Assembly (NCBI RefSeq): GCF_016905445.1
Contig: NZ_JAFEXF010000003.1
Location: forward strand, 1 to 64,000
Direction: 5' to 3'
From: Streptomyces sp. G44
GTDB taxonomy: Bacteria > Actinomycetota > Actinomycetes > Streptomycetales > Streptomycetaceae
DNA: 64,000 bases
The position numbers and the translations under genes were made by a program. A model generated the notes under the pieces. The model saw only the letters and a list, made by a program, of their open reading frames with translations, had not been told where the DNA came from and did not search any database. This document shows, piece by piece, positions 1 to 10,776 of this stretch (position 1 is the first letter of the stretch; the number at the start of each line of letters is the position of its first letter).

Positions 1-775
1 CGACCGGGGCGCGCGTGTTCTGCGGGGCTTCCGGGGAGCCGCGCCCGAGCGGGCCGGGGAGGTCGCGCGCGTCGGTGTGCGGGCCCAGCTCCTCGCCCGG
101 GAGGGCGTCCCACGCGCCGGGGCCGGGAGGCTGGGGGAGCGGCCGCATGGTGGGGGGGTGGGCCCCGGGGGCGTCCAGGGCGGCGCCCGCGCGGGCGCCC
201 TCGCCCGCGCCCGCCGCGCGCCCCGCCAGCACCAGAGAGGTGACCAGCCGCTTGAGGTCCCACTCCCAGGGGCCGTGCACCGTCTCGTCGAAGTCGTTGA
301 GGTCCATGACGAGGCCGCCGCGCGCGTCCCCGTAGAGCCCGAAGTTCGCCGCGTGCGCGTCTCCGCAGATCTGCGCGCCGATACCGGTCAGCGGGCCCTG
401 CGCGAGGTCGTACGCCATGAGTCCCGCGGCACCCCGGAGAAAGGCGAAGGGAGAGGCGGTCATCCTGCCCACGCGGATCGGCGCGAGCTCGGGAAGCCTG
501 CTGCGGTTCGACTCCTCCACGGCGGCCACCGGGTCGGGGCGTCCCGCGCTCTCCTCGAACTGTCCGTGCGCGGAGCGGGCGACCCGCTTCCGCAGCGCCT
601 TGCCCTCACGCTTGGGAGACCCCTGCGCGGGCCAGGCGGCGAACCCCGGCACCTTGGGCAGCCGTACGTCCGGCGCCGCGGCCTGCTCCCGCTCCCGCTT
701 CTGATCGCGCTCCTGACGGCCCCGCTGCCCGGACACAGCGTCCCCGAGCCCTTCGTCCCCACTCAGCTCCGCCAT
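1..775 (-). CDS. DUF2252 family protein (3' end missing)
   Basis: Open from the ATG at 775 to the window edge, giving 258 codons with no stop, so the C-terminal part lies outside. The translation contains the kinase-like DUF2252 signatures GDAHAANFGLYGD (about residue 135) and DLNDFDE (about 157), followed by a WEWDLKRL segment. These resemble the catalytic-loop and metal-binding motifs of the aminoglycoside-phosphotransferase fold. The substrate of this family is unknown to me. The first 60 residues are charged and probably disordered. A DnaA-box-like site and a small palindrome lie about 80-110 bp upstream. Family assignment is firm, function is not. Confidence 0.85.
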   Translation of the reverse strand, partial: MAELSGDEGLGDAVSGQRGRQERDQKREREQAAAPDVRLPKVPGFAAWPAQGSPKREGKALRKRVARSAHGQFEESAGRPDPVAAVEESNRSRLPELAPIRVGRMTASPFAFLRGAAGLMAYDLAQGPLTGIGAQICGDAHAANFGLYGDARGGLVMDLNDFDETVHGPWEWDLKRLVTSLVLAGRAAGAGEGARAGAALDAPGAHPPTMRPLPQPPGPGAWDALPGEELGPHTDARDLPGPLGRGSPEAPQNTRAPV

Positions 776-856
776 GCCCCTCGCCCCCACCGACAACCGC
801 CCGTCCAACGAACCTGGCTTCGAAGGTACCGCCGCTCGTCGACACCCGTCAGAGCC

Positions 857-886
857 TGTGGATAACTTCGGTGACATACATCACCG
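857..886. promoter_or_regulatory. DnaA-box-like site next to a small palindrome
   Basis: Positions 857-865 read TGTGGATAA, a perfect TTATCCACA box on the minus strand. At 869-886 CGGTGA and TCACCG flank a 6-base centre, a perfect 6-bp inverted repeat. Both sit in the 5' region of the minus-strand DUF2252 gene and could bind regulators. This is based on sequence only. Confidence 0.4.
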
Positions 887-899
887 TCTTCAGCGCGAG

Positions 900-939
900 C
901 AAGAGGGGCGAGCCGGAGACAAGAGGGGCGAGCCGGAGA
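900..939. repeat. Two tandem 20-bp repeats
   Basis: The 20-base unit CAAGAGGGGCGAGCCGGAGA occurs twice in direct succession (900-919 and 920-939), just beyond the terminator of tRNA-Leu. No coding potential or known motif is apparent. Confidence 0.8.
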
Positions 940-948
940 AACGAGCAC

Positions 949-997
949 AAAAAGAAGCGGTCCTCTTCCGGACTTTCGTCCGGAAGAGGATCGCTTC
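949..997 (-). terminator. Rho-independent terminator of tRNA-Leu
   Basis: Arms at 954-972 and 979-997 form a 19-bp stem with one wobble position and a 6-base loop. Read on the minus strand the stem is followed by TTTTT. It lies 5 bp past the encoded CCA end of tRNA-Leu. Confidence 0.85.
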
Positions 998-1001
998 CTC
1001 A

Positions 1002-1088
1002 TGGTGCGCGAGGGGGGAGTTGAACCCCCACGCCCTTTCGGGCACTGGAACCTGAATCCAGCGCGTCTGCCTATTCCGCCACCCGCGC
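1002..1088 (-). tRNA. tRNA-Leu (CAG anticodon)
   Basis: The minus strand folds into a class II tRNA with acceptor GCGCGGG pairing with CTCGCGC (one G-U), a long variable arm around CCGAAAGGG, and a T loop containing GGTTCAACTCC. The anticodon loop TTCAGGT has CAG at positions 34-36, reading CUG, a very common leucine codon in high-GC genomes. The 3' CCA is encoded (1002-1004). The mature body without CCA is 1005-1088. Confidence 0.95.
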
Positions 1089-1660
1089 ATGGGTGTTGTC
1101 TTTGGGTCTCTCACTGTGTGGTGCGAGCGCCTGCCGACATCCAGAAGATTAGCACGCTGCGGAGGGTGGATTCACATCCGTATTCGGCGGGCACCTGCCA
1201 AGGGGCCCGCCCCCGGCAGCCCCGCCTGCGGGCCCCGCGCTCACGACCCCTTCGCCCGGCCACGCCCGACCCGCACCCGACCCCGAAACATCCCGAACCC
1301 CGTCCGCCCCCTCTCCCCACCCCGTCCCACGCCGTCCGGACCCCACCCGCGCCACCCCGCTCCGCACCGAGCCGCCGAGGTCCACAGCCGGGTGCGGGAC
1401 ACTGGCTTTGGGGCCCCTCTACGATCCCTGGTAAGAGGAGACTCGAGCAGGTATTCCGAGCACCTACCCGGAAGGGTTCGCGGACCCGGAAGTCAGGGCC
1501 TCGTCAGGGGTCCTGGGAGGATCCCTGGGCCTGGTGCGGGGCATGTCTTGTGAGAGGCGACACTCGTCGACTGGGCGGACAGGGGGAACCAGCCGATTTC
1601 CCGGCGCGTGGATACGATCAGTAAGCAGTACCAGGATGACTACGACGGAGGAGGTGCCCC
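1089..1660. other. Intergenic region upstream of fhaA
   Basis: There are 572 bases without a convincing gene. The stretch 1200-1390 is C-rich and low in complexity, and its open frames have no start context or recognisable protein. The region must hold the divergent promoters of tRNA-Leu and the fhaA operon, but I could not pick a clear -35/-10 pair. The fhaA ribosome site GGAGGAGG lies at about 1649-1656. Confidence 0.5.
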
Positions 1661-2560
1661 ATGGGAGTCCTGAAGAAGTTCGAGCAGCGACTCGAAGGTC
1701 TGGTCAACGGCACCTTCGCCAAGGTGTTCAAGTCCGAGGTCCAGCCTGTCGAGATCGCCGGCGCCCTCCAGCGCGAGTGCGACAACAACGCGACGATCTG
1801 GAACCGCGAGCGGACGGTCGTCCCCAATGACTTCATCGTGGAGCTCAGCGCGCCCGACTTCGAGCGCCTGAGCCCCTACTCCGGGCAGCTCGGCGACGAG
1901 CTCTCCGGCATGGTGCGCGACTACGCCAAGCAGCAGCGCTACAGCTTCATGGGACCCATCAAGGTCCACCTGGAGAAGGCCGAGGACCTCGACACCGGCC
2001 TGTATCGCGTACGCAGCCGCACACTCGCCTCCAGCAGTTCCCAGTCTCCCGAGCGCGCCCCGGCGGGTCCCGAGCCGAGTGGCCCCAGCGGTCCCGCGGC
2101 CCCGGGCCGCGGAGCGGGATCGGGCGGCGGCTATGGCTACCCGCAGCCGCCTTCCGGAGCCCCCGGCGGGGCACCTCCCATGCCGGCGGCACCACCGCCC
2201 GGCGCGGGCCGTCCCGGCGGCCAGTCCCCGGCAGCGGCCAGACCCTCGGGTCCCGGTGCCGGATCGCTTCCGGGCGCCCAGGTGCGGCGCTGGATCGAGA
2301 TCAACGGCAATCGCCATCAGATCTCCCGCCCGACGCTGGTGCTGGGACGCAGCACCGACGCCGATGTGCGGATCGACGACCCCGGCGTATCGCGCCGGCA
2401 CTGTGAGATCCGGACCGGAACGCCCTCGACGATCCAGGATCTCGGGTCTACCAACGGCATCGTGGTAGACGGGCAGCACACCACCCGCGCTACGCTCCGC
2501 GACGGCTCGCGGATCGTCGTGGGCCAAACCACCATCGTTTACCGGCAAGCCGAAGGGTGA
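1661..2560 (+). CDS. fhaA: FhaA: DUF3662 and FHA domain protein
   Basis: 299 residues. Residues 1-115 match the DUF3662 domain found at the start of actinobacterial FhaA. A Gly/Pro/Ala-rich linker follows (about 125-205), then an FHA phosphothreonine-binding domain (about 215-299) with GRS, SRRHCEI and DLGSTNG. In mycobacteria FhaA binds phosphorylated partners such as the MurJ-associated pseudokinase and affects wall synthesis (known for the family). The ATG is preceded by a strong GGAGG. It is the first gene of a plus-strand run with fhaB, pstP, rodA, pbpA and pknB, so it probably reads PknB phosphorylation. No enzyme motifs are seen. Confidence 0.93.
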   Translation: MGVLKKFEQRLEGLVNGTFAKVFKSEVQPVEIAGALQRECDNNATIWNRERTVVPNDFIVELSAPDFERLSPYSGQLGDELSGMVRDYAKQQRYSFMGPIKVHLEKAEDLDTGLYRVRSRTLASSSSQSPERAPAGPEPSGPSGPAAPGRGAGSGGGYGYPQPPSGAPGGAPPMPAAPPPGAGRPGGQSPAAARPSGPGAGSLPGAQVRRWIEINGNRHQISRPTLVLGRSTDADVRIDDPGVSRRHCEIRTGTPSTIQDLGSTNGIVVDGQHTTRATLRDGSRIVVGQTTIVYRQAEG

Positions 2561-2570
2561 AGCGGGGGCA

Positions 2571-3086
2571 ATGTCAGAGCTGACCCTGACGGTCATGCGG
2601 CTAGGTTTCCTAGCTGTTCTGTGGCTGTTCGTGATCGTGGCCGTCCAGGTCATCCGCAGCGACCTGTTCGGAACGCGCGTCACACAGCGCGGTTCGCGCC
2701 GCGAGCGGCCGCAACAGGCCGCCCGACAGCAGCAGGCCGCACCTCCCCAGCAGCGCCAGCAGCAGGGCGGCGGTGGCCGCCAGCGCCGCGGCGCCCCCAC
2801 CAAGCTGGTCGTCTCCGAGGGCATCCTCGCGGGCACGACGGTCGCGTTGCAGGGCCAGACCATCACGCTGGGCCGTGCGCACGATTCGACGATCGTGCTG
2901 GACGACGACTACGCCTCCAGCAGGCATGCCAGGATCTACCCGGACCGTGACGGCCAGTGGATCGTCGAGGATCTCGGGTCCACCAACGGCACGTATCTCG
3001 ACCGGACCCGACTCACCACCCCGACGCCCGTTCCGCTGGGCGCGCCGATCCGCATCGGCAAGACCGTCATTGAGCTGCGGAAGTAG
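2571..3086 (+). CDS. fhaB: FhaB/FipA: membrane-anchored FHA protein
   Basis: 171 residues. An N-terminal hydrophobic segment (about 5-28, including FLAVLWLFVIVAVQVI) predicts one membrane anchor. A Gln/Arg-rich linker follows, then an FHA domain (about 80-171) with LGRAHDSTIVL, SSRHARIY and DLGSTNGTYLD, the canonical phosphothreonine-binding residues. It starts 10 bp after fhaA and is surely co-transcribed. The mycobacterial counterpart FipA is phosphorylated by the local kinases and acts with FtsZ and FtsQ in division. By position and architecture this is the same protein. The exact Streptomyces role is inferred. Confidence 0.92.
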   Translation: MSELTLTVMRLGFLAVLWLFVIVAVQVIRSDLFGTRVTQRGSRRERPQQAARQQQAAPPQQRQQQGGGGRQRRGAPTKLVVSEGILAGTTVALQGQTITLGRAHDSTIVLDDDYASSRHARIYPDRDGQWIVEDLGSTNGTYLDRTRLTTPTPVPLGAPIRIGKTVIELRK

Positions 3087-3181
3087 TGCTACATCATGAA
3101 TGAGCGCGAGCGGAGCGAGCGAGCCGAGGCGGCTGTCCAGGCGCTGGACGCCGGCGCGCTCCCGACCGGAGGGTGGGCACC

Positions 3182-4786
3182 GTGCGGATGTACCCGGAGC
3201 CGACGGGCGAGGTGCGCATGAGTCTCTCTCTGCGTTTCGCCGCCGGATCGCACAAGGGCATGATCCGGGAGGGGAACGAGGACTCCGGTTACGCCGGCCC
3301 CCGGCTCCTCGCCATCGCCGACGGCATGGGGGGCCAGGCGGCGGGCGAGGTGGCGAGCTCCGAGGTCATCTCGACGCTCGTCACGCTCGACGACGACGTC
3401 CCGGGCTCGGACATCCTGACCTCGCTCGGCACCGCCGTGCAGCGGGCCAACGACCAGTTGCGGCTGATGGTCGAGGAGGACCCCCAGCTGGAGGGCATGG
3501 GGACGACCCTGACCGCCCTCCTGTGGACGGGGCAGCGCCTCGGCCTCGTGCACGTCGGCGACTCGCGCGCGTACCTTCTGCGGGACGGCGTCCTCACGCA
3601 GATCACGCAGGACCACACCTGGGTGCAGCGCCTCGTCGACGAGGGCCGCATCACCGAGGAAGAGGCCACCACCCACCCGCAGCGCTCCTTGCTGATGCGC
3701 GCGCTGGGCAGCGGTGACCACGTGGAGCCGGACCTCTCCATCCGTGAGGTCCGCGCCGGCGACCGGTACCTGATCTGCTCGGACGGCCTCTCCGGAGTCG
3801 TCTCGCACCAGACCATGGAGGACGCCCTGGCGTCCTACCAGGGCCCGCAGGAGACCGTGCAGGAGCTGATCCAGCTCGCGCTGCGCGGCGGCGGCCCCGA
3901 CAACATCACGGTGATCGTCGCCGACGTCCTGGACATCGACAGCGGCGACACCCTCGCCGGCCAGCTGTCCGACACCCCCGTGGTGGTCGGCGCGGTCGCC
4001 GAGAACCAGCTCCAGTCGCAGGACGACGGCGCCATGCAGACGCCCGCGGGCCGTGCCTCCGGCCTCGGCCGTCCCGTGCCGCCGCAGTCCCCCCACGGGC
4101 AGGGCGGCGGCTTCGGGCCTCCCGGCAGCGGTGACACCACGGGGTACGTCCCCGAGGGCAGCTTCGGGGCGTACGACGACGATGACTTCGTGAAGCCCGG
4201 CGGCGACCGCAAGTGGCTCAAGAGATCCCTCTACGCCGCGCTCGCGCTCGCCGTCATCGGCGGCGGTCTCTACGGCGGGTACCGCTGGACGCAGACCCAG
4301 TACTTCGTGGGCACGAAGGACGAGCACATCGCCCTCTACCGCGGCATCGACCAGGACCTGGCCTGGGTCAGCCTGTCGAAGGTGGAGAAGGACCACCCCG
4401 AGATCGAACTCAAGTACCTGCCGCCCTACCAGCGCAAGCAGGTCGAGGCCACCATCGCCGAGGGCAACCTCGACACGGCCCAGAGCAAGATCGAGGAGCT
4501 GGGCCTCCAGGCCTCCGCGTGCAGGAAGGACGCCGAGCGCCGCAAGGTGGAGCGCGAGAACCGCAAGGAAAGCGCCAAGCCCGGCGAAGGCGAGGCGGGC
4601 GGGACGACCGGCCTGACCAAGGACCCGGTCGACGAACCCACCGCGAACCCGTCGGGCCCGGCCGACAAGAACGACAAGAACAGCACGACCGACAAGAACA
4701 AGTCCAAGACCGCACCGACTCCCACACCCGGCCCCAGCCTCTCCGAGGATGAGCAGAAGCTGGTCCCGCTGTGCGGTAAGCAGTAA
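3182..4786 (+). CDS. pstP: PstP: PP2C-family Ser/Thr protein phosphatase
   Basis: About 534 residues. The cytoplasmic PP2C domain (first about 250) shows the metal-binding and fold motifs NEDS, ADGMGG, DSRAYL, DHTWVQ and GGPDNITVIV. A Gly/Pro-rich linker leads to one transmembrane helix (about 346-368, ALALAVIGGGLYGG) and an external, Lys/Asp/Thr-rich tail. This is the layout of mycobacterial PstP, which reverses PknA/PknB phosphorylation. I chose GTG 3182 because GGAGG lies 9 bases upstream. GTG 3173, ATG 3188 and ATG 3218 (MSLSLRF, where family similarity begins) are alternatives. It is downstream of the FHA pair and upstream of rodA. Confidence 0.93.
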   Translation: MRMYPEPTGEVRMSLSLRFAAGSHKGMIREGNEDSGYAGPRLLAIADGMGGQAAGEVASSEVISTLVTLDDDVPGSDILTSLGTAVQRANDQLRLMVEEDPQLEGMGTTLTALLWTGQRLGLVHVGDSRAYLLRDGVLTQITQDHTWVQRLVDEGRITEEEATTHPQRSLLMRALGSGDHVEPDLSIREVRAGDRYLICSDGLSGVVSHQTMEDALASYQGPQETVQELIQLALRGGGPDNITVIVADVLDIDSGDTLAGQLSDTPVVVGAVAENQLQSQDDGAMQTPAGRASGLGRPVPPQSPHGQGGGFGPPGSGDTTGYVPEGSFGAYDDDDFVKPGGDRKWLKRSLYAALALAVIGGGLYGGYRWTQTQYFVGTKDEHIALYRGIDQDLAWVSLSKVEKDHPEIELKYLPPYQRKQVEATIAEGNLDTAQSKIEELGLQASACRKDAERRKVERENRKESAKPGEGEAGGTTGLTKDPVDEPTANPSGPADKNDKNSTTDKNKSKTAPTPTPGPSLSEDEQKLVPLCGKQ

Positions 4787-4812
4787 GCAGCCGTTGGGGG
4801 CCTCTGCACGCC

Positions 4813-6216
4813 ATGAGCAGTACTACACACACGTCGACGATCGGCGCGATCGGGGCGCCGAGCCGGCGCAACACCGAGCTCGCGCTGCTCGCTTTCGCGG
4901 TCGTCATCCCGTTGTTCGCCTACATGAACGTGGGGTTGGCACTCACCGGTGAGGTGCCCACGGGCATGCTCGGCTACGGGATGGGGCTCGGCCTGCTCGC
5001 AGGCGTCGGCCACATCGTCGTACGCAAGTTCGCCGCGTACGCGGACCCGCTGCTGTTGCCGTTGGCGACGCTGCTCAACGGGCTCGGTCTGGTGGTGATC
5101 TGGCGACTCGACCAGTCGGAGAAGCTCCAGCAGAGCAAAACCTTCGTCGAGGCCGCGCCCAACCAGCTCATGTACTCGGCGATCGGTGTCGCGCTCTTCG
5201 TCGCCGTACTGCTCCTGCTCAAGGACCACCGTGTCTTGCAGCGCTATACGTACATCTCCATGGTCGGCGCGCTGATCCTGTTGCTGCTGCCGCTCGTGCC
5301 GGGCCTCGGCAGGAACGTCTTCGGCGCCAAGATCTGGATCAGTGTCGGCGGCTTCTCCATTCAGCCCGGTGAGTTCGCGAAGATCGTCATCGCGATCTTC
5401 TTCGCCGGTTATCTGATGGTGAAGCGCGACGCGCTCGCCCTCGCCAGCCGTCGCTTCATGGGGCTGTACCTGCCGCGTGGCCGTGACCTCGGTCCGATCC
5501 TCGTCGTGTGGGCCATGTCGATCCTGATCCTGGTCTTCGAGACCGACCTCGGTACGTCGCTGCTGTTCTTCGGCATGTTCGTCGTCATGCTGTACGTCGC
5601 CACCGAGCGCACCAGCTGGATCGTGTTCGGCCTGCTGATGTCCGGGGCAGGCGCGGTCGGCGTGGCCTCTTTCGAGCCCCATGTCCAGCAGCGTGTGGAC
5701 GCCTGGTTGAACCCCTTCGCCCCCGAGACGCTCCAGCAGACCGAGCAGATCGCCCAGTCCCTCATGGCCTTCGGCTCCGGCGGTGTCCTCGGCACCGGCC
5801 TCGGCCAGGGCAACTCCGACCTGATCGGCTTCGCCGCCAACTCCGACTTCATCCTCGCCACCTTCGGCGAGGAGATGGGTCTGGCCGGCGTCATGGCGAT
5901 CCTGCTGATCTACGGCCTGATCGTGGAGCGCGGCGTCCGCACGGCGCTCGCCGCCCGCGACCCCTTCGGCAAGCTCCTCGCGATCGGCCTCTCCGGAGCC
6001 TTCGCCATCCAGGTCTTCGTCGTCGCCGGCGGCGTCATGGGCCTGATCCCGCTGACGGGTATGACCATGCCCTTCCTGGCGTACGGCGGTTCCTCCGTCA
6101 TCGCCAACTGGGCCCTGGTCGGCATCCTGATCCGGATCAGCGACACCGCGCGCCGCCCCGCCCCGTCCCCCGCCCCGAACCCCGACGCCGAAATGACCCA
6201 GGTGGTCCGACCGTGA
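4813..6216 (+). CDS. rodA: RodA/FtsW-family peptidoglycan glycosyltransferase (SEDS)
   Basis: 467 residues, almost entirely hydrophobic, with about ten to twelve membrane helices. The SEDS family signature is visible: ETDLGTSLLFF with the catalytic Asp region, GIAQS-like loops (QTEQIAQSLMAFGSGG), and the C-terminal TGMTMPFLAYGGSS. SEDS proteins polymerise lipid II into glycan strands and work with a cognate class B PBP. Here that is the next gene, which starts inside the stop codon of this one. RodA is preferred over FtsW because the pstP-rodA-pbpA-pknB order is that of the mycobacterial elongation operon. A paralogue elsewhere would be needed for division. Confidence 0.92.
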   Translation: MSSTTHTSTIGAIGAPSRRNTELALLAFAVVIPLFAYMNVGLALTGEVPTGMLGYGMGLGLLAGVGHIVVRKFAAYADPLLLPLATLLNGLGLVVIWRLDQSEKLQQSKTFVEAAPNQLMYSAIGVALFVAVLLLLKDHRVLQRYTYISMVGALILLLLPLVPGLGRNVFGAKIWISVGGFSIQPGEFAKIVIAIFFAGYLMVKRDALALASRRFMGLYLPRGRDLGPILVVWAMSILILVFETDLGTSLLFFGMFVVMLYVATERTSWIVFGLLMSGAGAVGVASFEPHVQQRVDAWLNPFAPETLQQTEQIAQSLMAFGSGGVLGTGLGQGNSDLIGFAANSDFILATFGEEMGLAGVMAILLIYGLIVERGVRTALAARDPFGKLLAIGLSGAFAIQVFVVAGGVMGLIPLTGMTMPFLAYGGSSVIANWALVGILIRISDTARRPAPSPAPNPDAEMTQVVRP

Positions 6217-7676
6217 ACAAGCCCCTGCGCCGGATCGCGATCTTCTGCGGGCTGCTCGTCCTCGCCCTGCTCGCCCGGGACAACTGGCTCCAGTACGTCC
6301 AGGCCGACACCCTGGCCAAGCACGAGAAGAACCGCCGCGTCACCATCGAGCGCTACTCCCAGCCGCGCGGCGACATCATCGTGGACGGCAAGCCCATCAC
6401 CGGCTCCAAGGCCACCCCGGGCAGCGACCTGAAGTACAAGCGCACCTGGAAGGACGGGCCCATGTGGGCCCCCGTCACCGGCTACTCCTCGCAGCGCATC
6501 GGCGCCAGCCAGCTGGAGTCCATCGACGACGGCATCCTCACCGGCAACGACGACCGGCTCTTCTTCCGCCGCACGCTCGACATGCTGACCGGCGAGAAGA
6601 AGGAGGGCGGCAACGTCGTCACGACCCTCGACGGCGCCGCGCAGAAGGCCGCGTACGAGGGCCTGAAGGGCCGCGGCAAGGGTGCCGTCGCCGCGATCGA
6701 CCCGTCCACGGGCGCGATCCTGGCGCTGGCGTCCACGCCGTCGTACGACCCGGGTGACTTCGCGGGCAACACCAACGACGAGGCGCAGAAGTTCCTGGAC
6801 CTCGACAAGGACAAGGACAAGCCGCTCGTCAACCGCGCGCTGCGCGAGACCTACCCGCCCGGCTCCACCTTCAAGGTGGTCACGGCGGCGGCCGCCCTTG
6901 AGCACGGTCTGTACGACGACATCGACGGCAAGACGGACTCGCCGCTGCCGTGGGTCATGCCGAACACCACCACCCCGCTGAAGAACGAGGGCGACCTCCC
7001 CTGCAAGAACGCCTCGCTGCGTGAGGCGCTGCGGGTCTCCTGCAACACCGTCTTCGGCAAGATCGGCTCCGATCTCGGCAAGGACAAGATGCTGGAGACG
7101 GCGAAGAAGTTCGGCTTCAACTCCGAGCAGTTCGTGCCGGTCCGCTCCAACGCCTCCAACTTCCCGGAGGACATGGACAAGCCGCAGACCGCGCTCTCCT
7201 CCATCGGCCAGTTCGAGACCGCCGCGACGCCGCTCCAGATGGCGATGGTCGCCGCCGCGATCGCCAACGACGGCACGCTCATGGAGCCGTACATGGTCAG
7301 CGACCTCCAGGCGCGGAACCTGGACATCGTCGAGAAGCACTCGCCCAAGGAGATGAGCGAGCCGCTCTCGAAGGAGAACGCCCAGAAGCTCCAGGAAATG
7401 ATGGAGACGGTCGTCAAGGAGGGCACCGGCACCAGGGCCCAGATCTCCGGCGTCACCGTCGGCGGCAAGACGGGTACGGCCCAGCACGGCGTCGCGAACA
7501 GCAAGAACCCGTACGCCTGGTTCATCTCGTACGCCAAGACGGACTCCGGGTCGCCGGTCGCCGTCGCCGTGGTCGTCGAGGACAGTGCCGCGGACCGTGG
7601 TGACATCTCCGGTGGTGGTCTCGCCGCCCCCATCGCCAAGGACGTGATGGAAGCGGTCATCAAGAGCAAGAAGTGA
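6213..7676 (+). CDS. pbpA: PbpA: class B penicillin-binding protein (transpeptidase)
   Basis: 487 residues. One N-terminal membrane anchor (IAIFCGLLVLALLA), a dimerisation domain beginning at IERYSQPRGDI, then a transpeptidase domain with the three active-site motifs: S218-T-F-K, S276-C-N and K419-T-G. The GTG start overlaps the rodA stop in GTGA, so the pair is translationally coupled and gives SEDS and PBP in equal amounts. It cross-links new peptidoglycan outside the membrane. Length and motifs are normal. A longer upstream reading frame exists in this phase but lies wholly inside rodA and is spurious. Confidence 0.95.
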   Translation: MNKPLRRIAIFCGLLVLALLARDNWLQYVQADTLAKHEKNRRVTIERYSQPRGDIIVDGKPITGSKATPGSDLKYKRTWKDGPMWAPVTGYSSQRIGASQLESIDDGILTGNDDRLFFRRTLDMLTGEKKEGGNVVTTLDGAAQKAAYEGLKGRGKGAVAAIDPSTGAILALASTPSYDPGDFAGNTNDEAQKFLDLDKDKDKPLVNRALRETYPPGSTFKVVTAAAALEHGLYDDIDGKTDSPLPWVMPNTTTPLKNEGDLPCKNASLREALRVSCNTVFGKIGSDLGKDKMLETAKKFGFNSEQFVPVRSNASNFPEDMDKPQTALSSIGQFETAATPLQMAMVAAAIANDGTLMEPYMVSDLQARNLDIVEKHSPKEMSEPLSKENAQKLQEMMETVVKEGTGTRAQISGVTVGGKTGTAQHGVANSKNPYAWFISYAKTDSGSPVAVAVVVEDSAADRGDISGGGLAAPIAKDVMEAVIKSKK

Positions 7677-7843
7677 CGCCCGTCACGGCCACTCCCCATC
7701 GGTGCACGTCGCGGTACCGGTCCGGTATCGGCTGACGGTCACGTCCAGGTCGCGCAAGTCGAGCCGGGTACCGTATGCCCGGACAGCACACCGCCGGACC
7801 ACACAAGGTGCGGTCGGGACCGACGGAGAGGGCTGGATTAGCT

Positions 7844-9904
<2,061 letters not shown>

Positions 9905-9941
9905 CCTCGCCCGACGCGCATGACGAAGCTCCCGGCAGCAT

Positions 9942-9982
9942 GACGAAGCCCCCGGCACCTGAGCGGTGCCGGGGGCTTCGTC
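9942..9982. terminator. Bidirectional terminator between pknB and sortase
   Basis: A perfect 18-bp stem (9942-9959 with 9965-9982) and a TGAGC loop lie between the convergent pknB (+) and sortase (-) genes. It can stop transcription from either side. Confidence 0.9.
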
Positions 9983-10007
9983 GTGTCGGTCCTATGAGGT
10001 CAGGGGG

Positions 10008-10772
10008 TCACTTCAGCTCCGCCGGAGGCGTCCGCTTGTTGTCGACCTTCTCGATCCGCTCCAGCTTGCCCCACACGACGTAGCGGTAGTTGGAGGTGAA
10101 GACGGGCGTGCAGGTCGTCAGCGTGATGTAGCGGCCCGGCTTCTTCGCGCCCGACTCCTTGGGGATCGGGTCCAGTACCTTCACGTTGTACTTCGAGGTC
10201 GACGGCAGCGTCGCGTACACCTTGTAGACGTACCACTTGTCCCGTGACTCGTAGACGATCGCGTCGCCCTTCTCGATCTTGTCGATCTTGTGGAACTTCG
10301 CGCCGTGCCCGTCGCGGTGCGCGGCCAGCGTGAAGTTGCCCTTCTTGTCCTGGGGCAGGGCGGACTTGATCGGCTTCTTGTAGTAGCCGGCGACGCCGTC
10401 GTTGAGGAGCTTGCTGTCGGTGCCGGGCTTGACCAGGATCTCGCCGTTGCCCATCGCGGGTACGTGGAGGAAGCCGATGCCGCCCCTGGTGTCGACGCTG
10501 CCGGGGCCGCCCGCCCAGCGGTCGCGCACCTTCTCGCTCTGCTTGTGCGCCTCGCGGTCGGCGACGACGTTCGTCCACCACAGGGAGTAGACGACGAAGA
10601 GCCCGAGGACGAGCCCCGCGGTGATGAGGAGTTCACCGAAGACGCTGACCGCCGTGGCGATGGGGCCGCGGCCCCGGCGTCGTGGTGCGGGCGCCGGGGC
10701 GGGCGCCTCGGCCCGCGCCTGCTTCTCGTCGTCCTCGGTCGTGGCTGCCACTGTGTTCTGCCCCGTTCTCAC
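10008..10772 (-). CDS. Class E sortase (first of three)
   Basis: 254 residues, GTG start. A Pro/Ala-rich cytoplasmic start is followed by a membrane helix (LLITAGLVLGLFVVYSLWW) and an external sortase domain. Catalytic residues are visible: His in LAAHRDGHG, Cys221 in LTTC and Arg in SNYRYVVWG. Class E sortases of Streptomyces covalently attach LAXTG-type proteins such as long chaplins to the wall (known from S. coelicolor SrtE1/SrtE2). The neighbouring sortase gene ends 4 bp upstream, so they form one operon. No sortase substrate gene is seen in the window. Confidence 0.92.
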   Translation of the reverse strand: MRTGQNTVAATTEDDEKQARAEAPAPAPAPRRRGRGPIATAVSVFGELLITAGLVLGLFVVYSLWWTNVVADREAHKQSEKVRDRWAGGPGSVDTRGGIGFLHVPAMGNGEILVKPGTDSKLLNDGVAGYYKKPIKSALPQDKKGNFTLAAHRDGHGAKFHKIDKIEKGDAIVYESRDKWYVYKVYATLPSTSKYNVKVLDPIPKESGAKKPGRYITLTTCTPVFTSNYRYVVWGKLERIEKVDNKRTPPAELK

Positions 10773-10776
10773 ACTG

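Noticed and set aside
1111..1385. Open frames in the gap before fhaA
   Set aside because: Low-complexity Gly/Arg or Pro/Arg translations with no start context.
5508..6212. N-terminal extension of the pbpA frame
   Set aside because: It lies wholly inside rodA in another frame and has no membrane or PBP features; GTG 6213 gives a normal PBP start.
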